Of a stretch of DNA of 64,000 nt, positions 34,860 through 46,111 are shown piece by piece (position 1 is the first letter of the stretch; the number at the start of each line of letters is the position of its first letter). Source of the stretch: Eretmocerus hayati. Its lineage: Eukaryota; Arthropoda; Insecta; Hymenoptera; Aphelinidae. Both the position numbers and the translations under genes were made by a program. Where the stretch lies: the NCBI GenBank assembly GCA_029851415.1, contig CM056742.1, positions 75,940,748-76,004,747 of the forward strand. The letters are read 5' to 3'. Under the pieces are notes generated by a model, which was not told where the DNA came from, made no database searches, and was given only the letters and a program-made list of their open reading frames with translations.

Positions 34860-35757
34860 TGATCTTCGGATATACAACCTATCATTTGCGACCAAATTTG
34901 GAGGATTTGGAAAAGTTTAGCCGGTTACTCCTAGAAGGAAGGGTCTTTTCGGGGCTTACTTACTTGACTAGTAGTCTAGTTCATGTAACCACTGCAAAAC
35001 AACGATTCTCAGTGATAATTTGGATAGTTTCTCTTTCCCATTATTCGAACTGTCAGAGAGATTCGTGCATTCGCATCAGGAACAAGGGGAGAAAATCATG
35101 TTTCCAATTGCGAGATTCTGCATCCGAACGGTCAAAACTGACCAAAATTCGGAGTTTGAATCGGGGTTCCGTGAGTTCTGCGATTATACGAATCATAGCA
35201 ATCCATAACCATATCAAATACTTATTATTTGAGCCCACAGAGAGATCTGTGCATTGCCGCCAGGGCCCAGCGATCCATATTACATTTCTATTTGCAAGAC
35301 TATGCACATGTAACGATGACGGGTATTCTTGAACTAGTATTGGAGTCTTGTTTCTGAAATCACTGCAAAACAGCGATTCTCAGTGATAGTTAGGATGAGG
35401 CTCTCTCCCATCATTCGAACTGTCAAAGAGATTCGTGCATTGGCATCGGGTTCGAGGAAACATATCATGTTTTCAATCACGCGATTCTGCATTCAATATG
35501 GTCACAACCGATCTGAAATTCAGTGTTTGAATCGGGGTTCCGCGAGTTCTGCAATAATGCGGATCATAGCAGTGTGTCGTCATGTGGATTACTTATCATT
35601 TAAGCCCCCGGAGTGATCTGTGCATTGCCGCCAAGGCCCCAGTATCCATATTACATTTTTATTTGCAAAACTATGCACCTATAACGATGACAAGTATTCT
35701 TGGACTAGTATCGTAGTCTTGTTGCTGAGATAGCTGCAAAACAACGGTACTTAGTGA
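34860..35757. repeat. ~375-bp tandem units, right arm
   Basis: Inverted counterpart of 23,604-24,502 (position sum 59,361 at all anchors checked). It contains two and a half units with GGGGTTCCGCGAGTTCTGC and GCATTGCCGCCA. The remaining unit lies beyond the LTR at 38,923-39,195. Confidence 0.8.
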
Positions 35758-35795
35758 TGTTATGATATTATTCTCCTTCATGCACCGAATAAAAA

Positions 35796-35874
35796 GTGCG
35801 GCCGCCGGGAAACGATCCGGCGACCTCTTGATCAAGAGACTGACACGCTGTTGACTGAGCTAGTCCGGCCGCAC
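35796..35874 (-). other. tRNA-like segment in solo TRIM LTR
   Basis: Reverse complement of the 79-base segment at 23,100-23,178, with the same closing stem. Confidence 0.62.
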
Positions 35875-35883
35875 CAAGCGGCG

Positions 35884-38860
35884 CACACTATTAAAAAAAA
35901 ATGGCCACGGGACAATACTAATTGCCCCGTGAAAACAGGCGATTTTTGGACTTTTCAACAGGGCATTTTGTAGCTTTTTACGTCTAGTTTCTGAATCCTT
36001 TTCCCTCGAGATGCCCCAGAGTGGTCTGTGAGGGTGGCATCCTCCAGAACGAAGAAAAGTTAAAAAAGCCGACCAAAAAAGTGGTTTTACTCGAAGGGGA
36101 TGCATTTTGAGCTAAAAGTGAAGATAACCCAAATTGTAGATTTTTGTCCGACAAATCGAAAACCATTGCCAGTTTTTCAGAAAATTCACATTTTGGGGGG
36201 GTTTTTGGTCCTTTTGGGGTTTTTGGGGGGTTATGGGGGATTTTGGGGGGGGGGGGGAATTTGGACACTCACGAAAAATCTGACCGCGTCAATCGAAAGA
36301 ACGGGAAATTTTACGTCGAAATATGTGTTTTTAAAAATTTTCAGATTTTTGTGAAATTATTCCCAGCGGGACATACAGATTCAGACCCCATTTTACCTAT
36401 TTAGTCAAGACTGAGCCAAAGATCATGATTTGAATCTAGGTTCCGCGAGTTCTGCAATAATGAGAGTCATTTGAGTGTATTGTGGTGTCAATTACCCACA
36501 ATTTGCGCCCAAGCAGAGCTCTGTACATTGCCGCCAAGGATTGGGAGACTCGATTTTAGCCGGGCCACTACGATTTTTCACCTATTTTCATCACAAGATC
36601 GAGATCTGAATCTAGGTTCCGCGAGTTCTGCAATAATGAAAGTCATTTGAGTGTATTGTGGTGTCAATTACCTACAATTTGCGCCCAAGCAGAGCTCTGT
36701 ACATTGCCGCCAAGGCCCAGGAGGACCGATATTGTGATCAACGAATTCCATCGCGAGATTCATCACGATTCTTTCACTATATTGATCACGAGTAGGCCGA
36801 AAATCTCTATCTAAATCCGAGTTCCGCGAGTTCTGCAATAATGAAATTCATTTGAGTGTATTGTGGTGTCAATTACCCACAATTTGCGCCCAAGGAGAGC
36901 TCTGTACATTGCCGCCAAGGACTGGGAGACTCGATTTTTCACCTATTTTCATCACAAGATCGAGATTTGAATCTAGGTTCCGCGAGTTCTGCAATAATAA
37001 AAGTCATTTGAGTGTATTGTGGTGTCAATTACCTACAATTTGCGCCCAAGCAGAGCTTTGTACATTGCCGCCGAGAACTAGGTAGGTAGGTGGAGAATCG
37101 TGATGAATCTCGTGGTATCGGATCTCCTAGTTCTCGGCGGCAATGTACAAAGCTCTGCTTGGGCGCAAATTGTAGGTTATTGACACCACAATACACTCAA
37201 ATGACTTTTATTATTGCAGAACTCGCGGAACCTAGATTCAGTGATGAAAATAGATGAAAAATCGAGTCTCCCAGTCCTTGGCGGCAATGTACAGAGCTCT
37301 CCTTGGGCGCAAATTGTGGGTAATTGACACCACAATACACTCAAATAAATTTCACTATTGCAGAACTCGCGGAACCTAGATTCAAATCTCGATCTTGTGA
37401 TGAAAATAGGTGAAAAATCGTAGTGGCCCGCGTAAAATCGAGTCTCCGAATCCTTGGCGCAATGTACAGAGCTCTGGTTGGGCTCAAATTGTGGGTAATT
37501 GACACCACCAATACACTCAAATGACTTCCATTATTGCAGAACTCGCGAAACTCGGATTTAAATAGAGATTTTCGGCCTACTCGTGATCAATATACTGAAA
37601 GAATCGTGATGAATCTCGCGATGGAATTCGTTGATCACAATATCGGTCCTCCTGGGCCTTGGCGGCAATGTACAGAGCTCTGCTTGGGCGCAAATTGTAG
37701 GTAATTGACACCACAATACACTCGAATGACTTTTGTAATTGCAGAACTCGCGGAACCAAGATTCAAATCTCGATCTTGTGATGAATCTCGTGATGGAATT
37801 CGTTGATCACAATGTCGGCCCTCCTGGGCCTTGGCGGCAATGTACAGAGCTCTGCTTGGGCGCAAATTGTGGGTAATTGACACCACAATACACTTAGATG
37901 ACTTTCATCATTGCAGAACTCGCAAAACTCGGATTCAGATAGAGATTTTCGGCCTACTCGTGATCAATATAGTGAAAGAATCGTGATGAATCTCGCGATG
38001 GAATTCGTTGATCACATATCGGTCCTCCTGGGCCTTGGCGGCAATGTACAGAGCTCTGCTTGGGTGCAAATTGTAGGTAATTGACACCACAATACACTCA
38101 AATGACTTTCATTATTGCAGAACTCGCGGAACCTAGATTCAGATCTCGATCTTGTGATGAAAATAGGTGAAAAATCGTAGTGGCCCGGCTAAAATCGAGT
38201 CTCCCAATCCTTGGCGGCAATGTACAGAGCTCTGCTTGGGCGCAAATTGTGGGTAATTGACACCACAATACACTCAAATGACTCTCATTATTGCAGAACT
38301 CGCGGAACCTAGATTCAAATCATGATTATTGGCTCAGTCTTGACTAAATAGGTAAAATGGGGTCTGAATCTGTATGTCCCGCTGGGAATAATTTCACAAA
38401 AATCTGAAAATTTTTAAAAACACATATTTCGACGTAAAATTTCCCGTTCTTTCGATTGACGCGGTCAGATTTTTCGTGAGTGTCCAAAATACCCCCCAAA
38501 ATCCCCCAAAACCCCCCAAAAACCCCAAAAACGACCGAAAACCCCCCCCAAAATGTGAATTTTCTGAAAAACTGGCAATGGTTTTTGATTTGTCGGACAA
38601 AAATCTACAATTTGGGTTATCTTCACTTCTAGCTCAAAATGCATCCCCTTCGAGTAAAACCACTTTTTTGGTCGGCTTTTTTCACTTTTTTTCGTTCTGG
38701 AGGATGCCACCCTCACAGACCACTCTGGGGCATCTCGAGGGAAAAGGATTCAGAAACTAGACGTAAAAAGCTACAAAATGCCCTGTTGAAAAGTCCGAAA
38801 ATCGCCTGTTTTCACGGGGCAATTAGTATTGTCCCGTGGCCATTTTTTTTTAATAGTGTG
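35884..38860. mobile_element. Foldback element FB-3, right-arm copy
   Basis: 2.98 kb with CACACTATTAAAAAAAAATG and inverse ends, CGGCG on both sides (the complement of the left duplication). It is about 260 bp shorter than the left-arm copy, with fewer internal units (36,420-38,340), and its centre is at about 37,085. G runs occur at about 36,190-36,257. Confidence 0.85.
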
Positions 38861-39199
38861 CGGCGGTCCTTATATGTGATACACTTGAAGTAAGGGCGCC
38901 TGTGTAGCTTGCACCCGTAACAGTGATGAGTTGCATGATTGCTCTTTCTCATCATTTAAACTGTCGAAGAGATTGGTGCATTGGCATCAGGAATAAGGGG
39001 AAAAATATCATGTTTTCATTTGCGAGATTCTGCATCCGATGAGGTCACAATTGACTGAAATTCAGAGTTTGGATCGGGGTTCCGCGAGTTCTGCGATGAT
39101 ACGAATCATTGCAATCAATAACCATATCAATAACTCATTATTTTAGCCCACGGAGAGATCCGTGCATTGCCGCAAAGGCTCAGGGATCCATAATACATT

Positions 39200-39925
39200 T
39201 TCAAGTACGAGGGAACCTTTGGCGTGCGCGAACAGCTAGCGGGTCTGCGTGACCGCATTTGCTCACGCTAACTCGGGAAGCAAAATTTCCGAACGGTGGG
39301 TACACGAAACACTATTACGCGTGCGCGAGAAATTCCGCGTACGCAAAGAAATTGCAAGTCATCGTGCCGAAAATTTCGCGTGAGCGGGGAGAGTACACTA
39401 TCGCTTACGCGAAGACTTTCTGTTCCCAAGTACGCGACAATGACGTGGAATTTGCTCTTCCTTCAATCCGAAGTACGAGGGTACACTTCGCGTGCACGAA
39501 CAGCTAGCGAGTCTGCGTGAACCGTATTCGCTAACGCTGACACGGAGAGCAAAATACTCAATTTTTGGGTACGTGGAACACTATTACGCGTGCGCAAAAA
39601 TTTCGCGTACGCGAAAAAATTGCAAGGCACCGTGCCGAAAATTTCGCGAGAGCGAGGAGAGCACACTTTGGCTTACGCGAAGACTTTTCGTCTTCGCGTA
39701 CGCAACAATAACGTGGAATTTGCTCTATCTCCAATCAAAAGGACGAGGGTACCCTTCGCATGCGCGAACAGCTAGCGAGTCTGCGTGAACCGTATTCTTT
39801 AACGCTGACACAAAGAGTAAAATACTCAATTATTGGGTACACAAAACATTATGACGCGTGCGCGAGGAATTTCGCATACGCGAAAACATTGCAAGGCAAC
39901 GTGCCAAAAATTTCGCGTGAGCGAG
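39200..39925. repeat. CGCG-rich array, right outer
   Basis: Inverted mirror of 16,985-17,735 with the position sum 56,934 maintained, so units match one to one between arms here. The same palindromic motif occurs. Confidence 0.83.
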
Positions 39926-41313
39926 AAAAATGATCAAACATAGGAATAAATATCAAGGGACCTCTTCTTTTCCAAATTGACTCAATTACCTAGGAAAAAT
40001 AATTTGAACCCGTTATGAAAAGATTTTCCACTCCAGCACGCAAAAGTTCAAAACTCGTGGCAGTCGAGCTTGGATTGATATCTTTCGCGTACGCGAGAAT
40101 TACTCACATAGCGCGCGTGAAATTCGAAATTACCTCGACAGACAAGTTAGAGAATGGCAGCTCTCGCATGCGCGAAGAGGAAAGTCGCCCGCGCACACGG
40201 AAATTATCCGTATCATTGCGCACATCTGGACTGCGCAAAGGGAAAACGAACACCCGATAAATTGTCGAAATTATCATACGCGAGTATAAACTAAAATGTT
40301 ATGGTTGACGCTGAGATTGCTGTCGTGCATGAGCGAGTTGGGCCATAGCGTATGCGAGGCTCATGTTGAAAATGAAAGAAGAAAAAACGGGATCAGGACA
40401 ATTTCTTGCAAACGCGATGATTCAGTAATTGAGCGCGCGCGAAAAATGATGGCACGTATCGTACGATTTATCGCATACGCGAAACCCAACTCCTTTGACT
40501 CACCTCGAAAGCACCAATCTCTTGCACTTAAGTAGAGGATCACTGCCGAAACTCCAAATCAGGTCGATTGAATCGGCTAATCCCCCAGCCTAAGTGAAGA
40601 AATGAGGCATGACCTTTCGCGAGCAAAAGGGTCACTCGGAGAACTTAAAATAGCGCGATCCGCATTGACTCCGCTACCTTGTCTGCACTGTGCCTCCGCA
40701 GACAACAACTCAAGCCACGCGTCAGAGCAGAAAACAAACACCCCCACCGAGGCAATTTGACAGGAATGCTCCTCGACCGACGAAAAAAATTAAAGACAAC
40801 ACAAACACAAGGCATCATCTCGCATAAGCCGGTCGCGGGCCATGCAATTGGTGCACCGAAAACATGGCTCGCAGCAGACACGTCGCATAATCTGATCTGC
40901 GACGAGATGTCTGCTACGATACGTCATGCAGACCTTCTGCTGCGGCGGCCAAGGTCACGGTTATCTGCTTGTCGGCAGTCACGACGCATGCCTCGTAACA
41001 CGATTCCACACATCTTATTATTTCACAACACTCTCCGCGACTCCCACAATACTCGTACGTAAACTCGAACATGAAAAGCACTGCGTCGTTGCCCCTGCAG
41101 AAGCGCTCTTGTAATCATGCAATGCCGCTGCACCGCACCCGCCGAAGACACAGCTCTCACAAAAACGCGAACGCTCAAACACGCACAACACACCGAATTG
41201 ATTTTTAATTTCCCGACGCCAACAGCTCGCACAGAAAAATCACGGTTCACAATCAACACAAGAGCAGCCGACAAACACAACCCTGCGAGCCATAACCAAG
41301 CAGAATACACAAT

Positions 41314-41364
41314 GTAACGCTTTCGTGTAATGCTAGCCGTTAAGCATTACACGCCAAGCGTTAC
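41314..41364. other. Subterminal 51-base hairpin, right arm
   Basis: Mirror copy of 15,570-15,620, identical by eye. It lies the same distance from the right terminus at 41,510. Confidence 0.75.
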
Positions 41365-41510
41365 CGAAATAACGCTAAAAAATACGTTTTTTCATACGAC
41401 AGTTACAAACTCAGGAAACCGTAACAAAATCTCTCGATCTCACCAATCGAAATAACAAAATCACCGCTACCTAATTTTTTCGGGGTGTACGCGAATTCTG
41501 AAACATGTTG

Positions 41511-43568
41511 TAGATTAGGGGGAATAATGGATAAGGACAGTTTTCCCCTCGTTGAGTTCTGGATTCAGGGCTCTTAGTTCTTCTAAACTTGTTTGATTGG
41601 TAATTTCCGTCCTTGACGTGGTACAATTAGTATTGAGGTTTTCCATCGACCTTGAAGGACTAGGTGGCAAGGAACTGGTGGAAAAATGCCTCACTTTTCA
41701 TGTATATAAGGAAGAGTTTTTAATTCTTTCGACGTTTCGTCTACGTGGTTTGTAGACCTCTTCAGGATAGCTTTTATAACAATATCACCGATATTACATC
41801 ACATTCTTGCACTAAACACATTGGCCAAGCCACACAATATTACTTACAAGTCTAGGACGTATAAAAAATAAATTTGAGATCGAACGTACTCATTATGAGC
41901 AACCGTCCGTCTCTTGTCAGAACAAACGTAACTGTGAGCCGAATGTCGATGACACGCACATGAGACTATTGCCGAACACATAATTGTATATATATATATA
42001 TATATATATCTCAGTCATTTCGGAGCATTTCAGCTAGAGGCGTCACCAGGGGGGTCTGGGAAAAATCTCAAGAAATTTTTTTCCATTAACCTCTTCGCGC
42101 ATTTGTCCACGCACGTTGACGCATCTTTAGATGATGCCAGTAAATTCCACTCGCAAGATATCACAAAAAGCCTTGAGGGGCTCTCTCTCCTAGCCGAAAA
42201 TCAATGACTCACTCGAGTTTATTCTTCAGTAAACTCATTTCCACTCCCTGTTTGATGCAAATTAATTGTATTGGAAAATTCAATTTTCCGAAAGAACTGA
42301 AACTTGACCCAGTACTCGAATATGAGGTATAAAAATCAAACTGGAGGATATCAACATACTCTCCGAGTACACAAAGTTATTGCCACAAGAACGGATGCAA
42401 AATGTTGAAGTTTACAAAATTGCGAGCCTTGTGAAGTTTGGCCTCATACGTGGACACCGTATATTCGAAGAATTCGGGCGAGCCAGTTTGTCCTGGATAC
42501 ATGGACAGTTTCCATACAAAGACGTGGAGAGTTTTTCTTGGTGTACTCTTCGCCATGATCACTTCATGGAAATCGATTATGATTAGGACTTTTCAGAAAA
42601 TTATTCATGTCTAAGTTTCCATATAGTTATGATGTATCGACAATGAGGATGAGACTGTGTGAAATAGTCTCACTATGGAAATATAATGTTATTAGACTAT
42701 GTTATACGCCGTTTAGTTCATACTCATTGAACTGTTGCGGTCAAATTTCATCCATGATTTCTTTCCATGACTCCACGGTGTCCACATACGTGGACATGGT
42801 CAAAAATACAATATAACGATCATTTTCTCCATATGTTCGGAGCTCAGGAAACTTTTCAACGTCAGAGTTCATGAAATTCATCGAGGAAGAATTTTTTCAA
42901 CCACGGAAAATAGGTGCGTGCATACGAAGAGGTCAATATTATGTTTGAAGAGTACAAAAAAATTTTTTGGGATTTTTCCGAAGCCCTCCACGGGCCCTAG
43001 GGCCCACAGAAGGTCTGTTTTAGGCCCTTTTTGGCCTATTCCTGGAAAATCATAGCTCCGACTAGACTCAATCTTTTTATACGTACTTGGCGCATTTTCT
43101 TTGTTAAGACTAGCACTTTTGGAAAGAAAGAATAGTCCAGAATCAATCATGCAGCTTAGTAACTTCTAGGAGTTATTTGCTGAGAGCAGATTTTAGCGAC
43201 TTTTGGGCCTGCTTCAAAGCAATCTAGCTCCTACTAGACATAAGATAATCGACTTCTGCAGGTAGTCATTTCGAAGGTCTTGAAAGAACCTACAATTTGA
43301 CCACCTGTAGAAGTCGATTATCGTACTTTTTATAGGAGCTATAGCCGATACAAGTTAAGCAGTTTTGTAAAAACTCCAAACTTTGGGCTCAATTTGAAAA
43401 AATCGTTCTTTTTTTCGACCCCAAACCTATGCAAATATGTTTTTCGATACCAATACTATCAATTAGAACAATAATCTGAGTGGGCCATTAGTAATATGGG
43501 TATGCTAAGTCCAGACAGGGGAGGCATGGTGAGGGTAGCCTTGTATTAGGGGGAGCCCGTCTGGCGGA
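41511..43568. other. Unassigned flank right of the 26-kb structure
   Basis: It starts with the TA of the apparent target. On the minus strand 41,518-41,690 is open and reads like protein (TSLEELRALNPELNEGKTVL) ending in TAA, but I cannot assign it. A (TA)n tract fills 41,986-42,009. A 23-base inverted repeat (GATAATCGACTTCTGCAGGT and its complement) lies at about 43,248 and 43,303. Short open frames at 42,380-42,586 and 42,607-42,816 have no recognisable motif. Confidence 0.4.
41728..41766 (-). ncRNA. Hammerhead-ribozyme-like motif, Penelope/retrozyme type
   Basis: The minus strand reads CCTGAAGA, then a stem GTCTAC / GTAGAC with loop AAACCAC, then GAAACGTCG. This follows the CUGANGA - stem II - GAAAC core order seen in minimal hammerheads of Penelope-like elements and retrozymes. 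I see only the core and stem II; stems I and III were not established. It could mark the end of a decayed Penelope-like element together with the small open frame at 41,518-41,690. Confidence 0.45.
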
Positions 43569-44168
43569 CCCCTGTGAACCTGGCCCGCCAAATTGGGCCA
43601 AAATATGCTTGTGGTAGGCCGGAATTTGCTGTAATTGCTTGTCCAAGTCTCGAATTTTGGCCCGGCTGCGTTTTTGAGTTACGAGCCCTCAAAGTAGCCC
43701 AATTCCACCTCCCACTCCTCCCTCCGTACACTTACAAGAGTACCCAGATCTTCGCGAATTTAGCTGCCCTATTGAAAAAATCATGTCATGTACATGACAT
43801 AAAAACATGATGTCACGTTTTTGCGAAAAACCATATCACGATCTTGGACATTCATGACATAAGTCCATGATCAACTCCATGTCATGGAAACTTGTCATGA
43901 CCATATGTCATAGTTTTATGTCACGAATTTTCGTCATGATTTCCCGGATTTCCCGCGCATGTCACGGAACTTTGTCATGATTATTCGTCACGATTCCCTT
44001 GATTTTCACGTAGAGCGAGGCATGTCATGTGACTTTGTCATGAATTTTGTCACGTTTGTCGCATTTTTTACTAAAACGCAACTGAATGATCCAGTGTATG
44101 GACAAGAAATTCATAAATAACGGTCGACCAAAAAAAAGGTAACGGGACAATCCATTTGAGAATGACTT

Positions 44169-44248
44169 TGCCGACACAGGGACTCGAATCCACACGCAGT
44201 TGGATGCGTCAGTTTCAAAGTCCAACACCCTACCATCGTGGCCAGCGA
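44169..44248 (-). other. tRNA-derived segment, left arm of FB-4
   Basis: The minus strand reads GCTGGCCACGATGGTAGGG (A-box region), then GTTGGACTTTGAAACTGA, a long variable part, and GTGTGGATTCGAGTCCC (B-box and T arm). The pattern resembles a class II tRNA (Ser or Leu) with an altered anticodon arm. Probably a SINE-like relic. Confidence 0.62.
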
Positions 44249-44615
44249 GGAAGGTTAGGAAATGTTGCGTAAAAGGCCTTGTTGAAGTGCAGATCGCCAT
44301 AGCTGTTAGCATATAGGCCACATCTAGGCGTTTTGATGCTCATTCGTTGATCTAATGATGACGAGCAGGATATTTTTGCCGCTCGTAGACGAGCGAGCGG
44401 ACGCAGTTGACAAAGTTTTTTGAGCAAAACTGAAAAAGAATCCAAAGTTTGTGAACAGCGTCCGCTCGCTCACATGCGAGCGGCAAAAATATTCTGCTCG
44501 TCATCATGAGATCATCGAATGAGCATCAAAACGCATATATGTGGCCTATATACTAACAGCTATGGCGATCTGCACTTCAAGAAGGCCTTTTACGCATCGT
44601 TTCCTAACCTTCCTC

Positions 44616-44694
44616 GCTGGCCACGACGCTAGGGTGTTGGACTTTGAAACTGACAAATTCAACTGCGTGTGGGTTCGAGTCCCAGTATCGGCAA
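44616..44694 (+). other. tRNA-derived segment, right arm of FB-4
   Basis: Inverted partner of 44,169-44,248 with GGGTTCGAGTCCC, a perfect B-box consensus, at 44,671-44,683. Similar A-box part GCTGGCCACGACGCTAGGG. The two copies differ at several bases. Confidence 0.65.
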
Positions 44695-46111
44695 AGTTCA
44701 TTCTCGAATGGATTGTCCCGTTACTTTTTTTTTCTTTGGTCGACCGTCATTGATGAATTTTTTGTCCATACACTCGAATCTTTCAGTTGCATTTTAGTAA
44801 AAAATGCGACAAACGTGACAAAAATCATGACAAAGTCACATGACATGCCTCGCTTTACGTGAAAATCAAGAAAATCGTGACAAATAATCATGACAAAGTC
44901 CCGTGACATGCGCGGGAAATCCGGGAAATCATGACGAAAATTCGTGACATAAAACTATGACATATGGTCATGACAAGTTTCCATGACATGAAGTTGATCA
45001 TGGACTTATGTCATGAATGTCCAAGATCGTGATATGGTTTTTCGAAAAAACGTGACATCATGTTTTTATGTCATGTACATGACATCAGGGGTATGCAGCT
45101 CCTTATGGGCGAGCTGGCAACAGAACGGAGCGTCCGCCATTCCTGCTGGTTTTCTCAGCAACCAATCAGCGCTTTTCACTTTCGCGCGGCGCGAGATGCG
45201 AAGCGTTTCAAACACTTTGAACGCTCTGTACTACGCGAACGGTCCCCGGTATACGTTTTGTGGCAAAAAATTCCTCTGTAATTCAATTCCTTGATACTTG
45301 CTAATGATTTTTCGTTGCGATTTGACTTGATTTGATTAGATATCGTTTTCATTTATATAAAAAAAGGGAAAAATACAACTTTTCGATCATAATGAAAATA
45401 TGATCGAAATGATAATTTCGATATGAAAAATATTCAAAATGTGAATTCACTGGGAATCGAAAAATTGTGTAATTTTGATTTAAAAAATTTTTTTAAGATC
45501 TTTAAAACTTCTCATCTGAGCCGAAATTAGTTAATTACTATTACTGAAAATTATGTTACAGGAGATTATTTGAAAATTATCTTCAAAATCGAATGATTTC
45601 AAAATCGAATGATTTCAAAATCGAAGTAATCTTCGAAACTTCCCATCGCCGCCAGATGGCTTGTGACACAGAAAATAAAGCATCGCTTTTCCATGCCGTT
45701 TTCTCGCAAGTGGCCAAATTTCCCAGCGATTCATATATAAGGGCTCATTAGCGCATTATGAAAGCGAGCGCAAAGTACCCCGCCCATCGTTCACCGCGAA
45801 CCCATTAGCGTCGATATACCTGCGAGCGTCCGATACAGTCTCCCCTCCCCTCCCCCGACCCAAGCGTATTTACTTTTGTGCAGTCGACTGACTCGGGATC
45901 AGCTGAGCCGCGCGAAATACAGCTATAGGAACCATGGTATAGTAGCGGCAAGCGCACAAGTTGCCAGCATCAGGCGAACAAAATATAATTTTCGTGTGGT
46001 GGGGAGAAAACCAGCAGGAATGGCGGGCGTCATTCGTTGCCAGCGCTCAACATTGGACTAGCGCTTCTTCTGTAGTTGTTCTGTGCATGACATACTCATT
46101 TTCAATAGGGT

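Larger units (their letters stand above)
35758..38922 (-). mobile_element. Solo TRIM LTR in right arm, split by FB-3
   Basis: Two pieces, 35,758-35,883 and 38,861-38,922, make one 183-bp LTR in reverse orientation after removing FB-3 and its 5-bp duplication. The flanks match the TRIM flanks in the left arm, but the interior and second LTR are missing. This is what LTR-LTR recombination leaves. The foldback interrupts the LTR at the same base as on the left, so the foldback insertion predates the separation of the two arms. Confidence 0.8.
15424..41510. mobile_element. Giant 26-kb inverted-arm element with central DDE transposase
   Basis: Bases 15,424 and 41,510 mirror each other. Every anchor I compared between 15,424 and about 18,006 satisfies left + right = 56,934, so the outer 2.58 kb of the arms have no net indels and almost no substitutions. 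The mirror symmetry stops exactly outside TA dinucleotides (15,422-15,423 and 41,511-41,512), as expected for a Tc1/mariner-superfamily insertion. Termini read CAACATGTTTCAGAATTCGC. The arms are about 10.07 kb and 9.89 kb, and the spacer (25,491-31,619) encodes a five-exon transposase. Differences between arms are a duplicated segment on the left, a full TRIM on the left versus a solo LTR on the right, and different array lengths. An inverted segmental duplication or an assembly artefact remains possible. Confidence 0.72.
31620..41510 (-). repeat. Right arm of the 26-kb palindrome
   Basis: Inverted counterpart of 15,424-25,490. From the inside out: long CGCG-rich array (31,620-34,505), ~375-bp tandem units (34,860-35,757), solo TRIM LTR split by a foldback (35,758-38,922), the remaining tandem unit (38,923-39,195), a CGCG-rich array (39,200-39,925) and the 1.5-kb subterminal part. 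Position sums with the left arm are 56,934 for the outer part. They are 59,361 for the stretch pairing 23,604-24,860 with 34,501-35,757, and 53,765 when that stretch is paired with the extra left copy at 18,007-19,198. Confidence 0.82.
43783..45085. mobile_element. Foldback element FB-4 with tRNA-derived arms
   Basis: Ends carry ATGTCATGTACATGACAT in both orientations, and each arm is dense in CATGTCATG / CATGACAT words. The centre is near 44,434. Each arm contains one tRNA-like segment (minus at 44,169-44,248, plus at 44,616-44,694). Around the centre there are GCTCGTCTACGAGC-like and CGCTCGCT words. There is no coding capacity. Confidence 0.75.
43769..46110. mobile_element. Insertion with CCCTATTGAAAA inverted ends
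   Basis: It sits between GAATTTAGCTG and GCTGGAGGG, with GCTG possibly duplicated. Ends are CCCTATTGAAAA and TTTTCAATAGGG. Further inward GCTGGCAAC and a CGCCATTCCTGCTGGTTTTC segment at about 45,112-45,158 pair with 46,005-46,060, which shows that the foldback at 43,783-45,085 was later inserted into its left end. Its middle (45,300-45,990) has a CCAAT-like and a TATATAAGG segment but no protein I recognise. Confidence 0.68.

Noticed and set aside
15424..41510. Simple assembly artefact (mirrored contig)
   Set aside because: Arms differ in insertions, array length and substitutions, and the ends coincide with TA dinucleotides, so a mere mirrored join is unlikely, though read support was not available to me.
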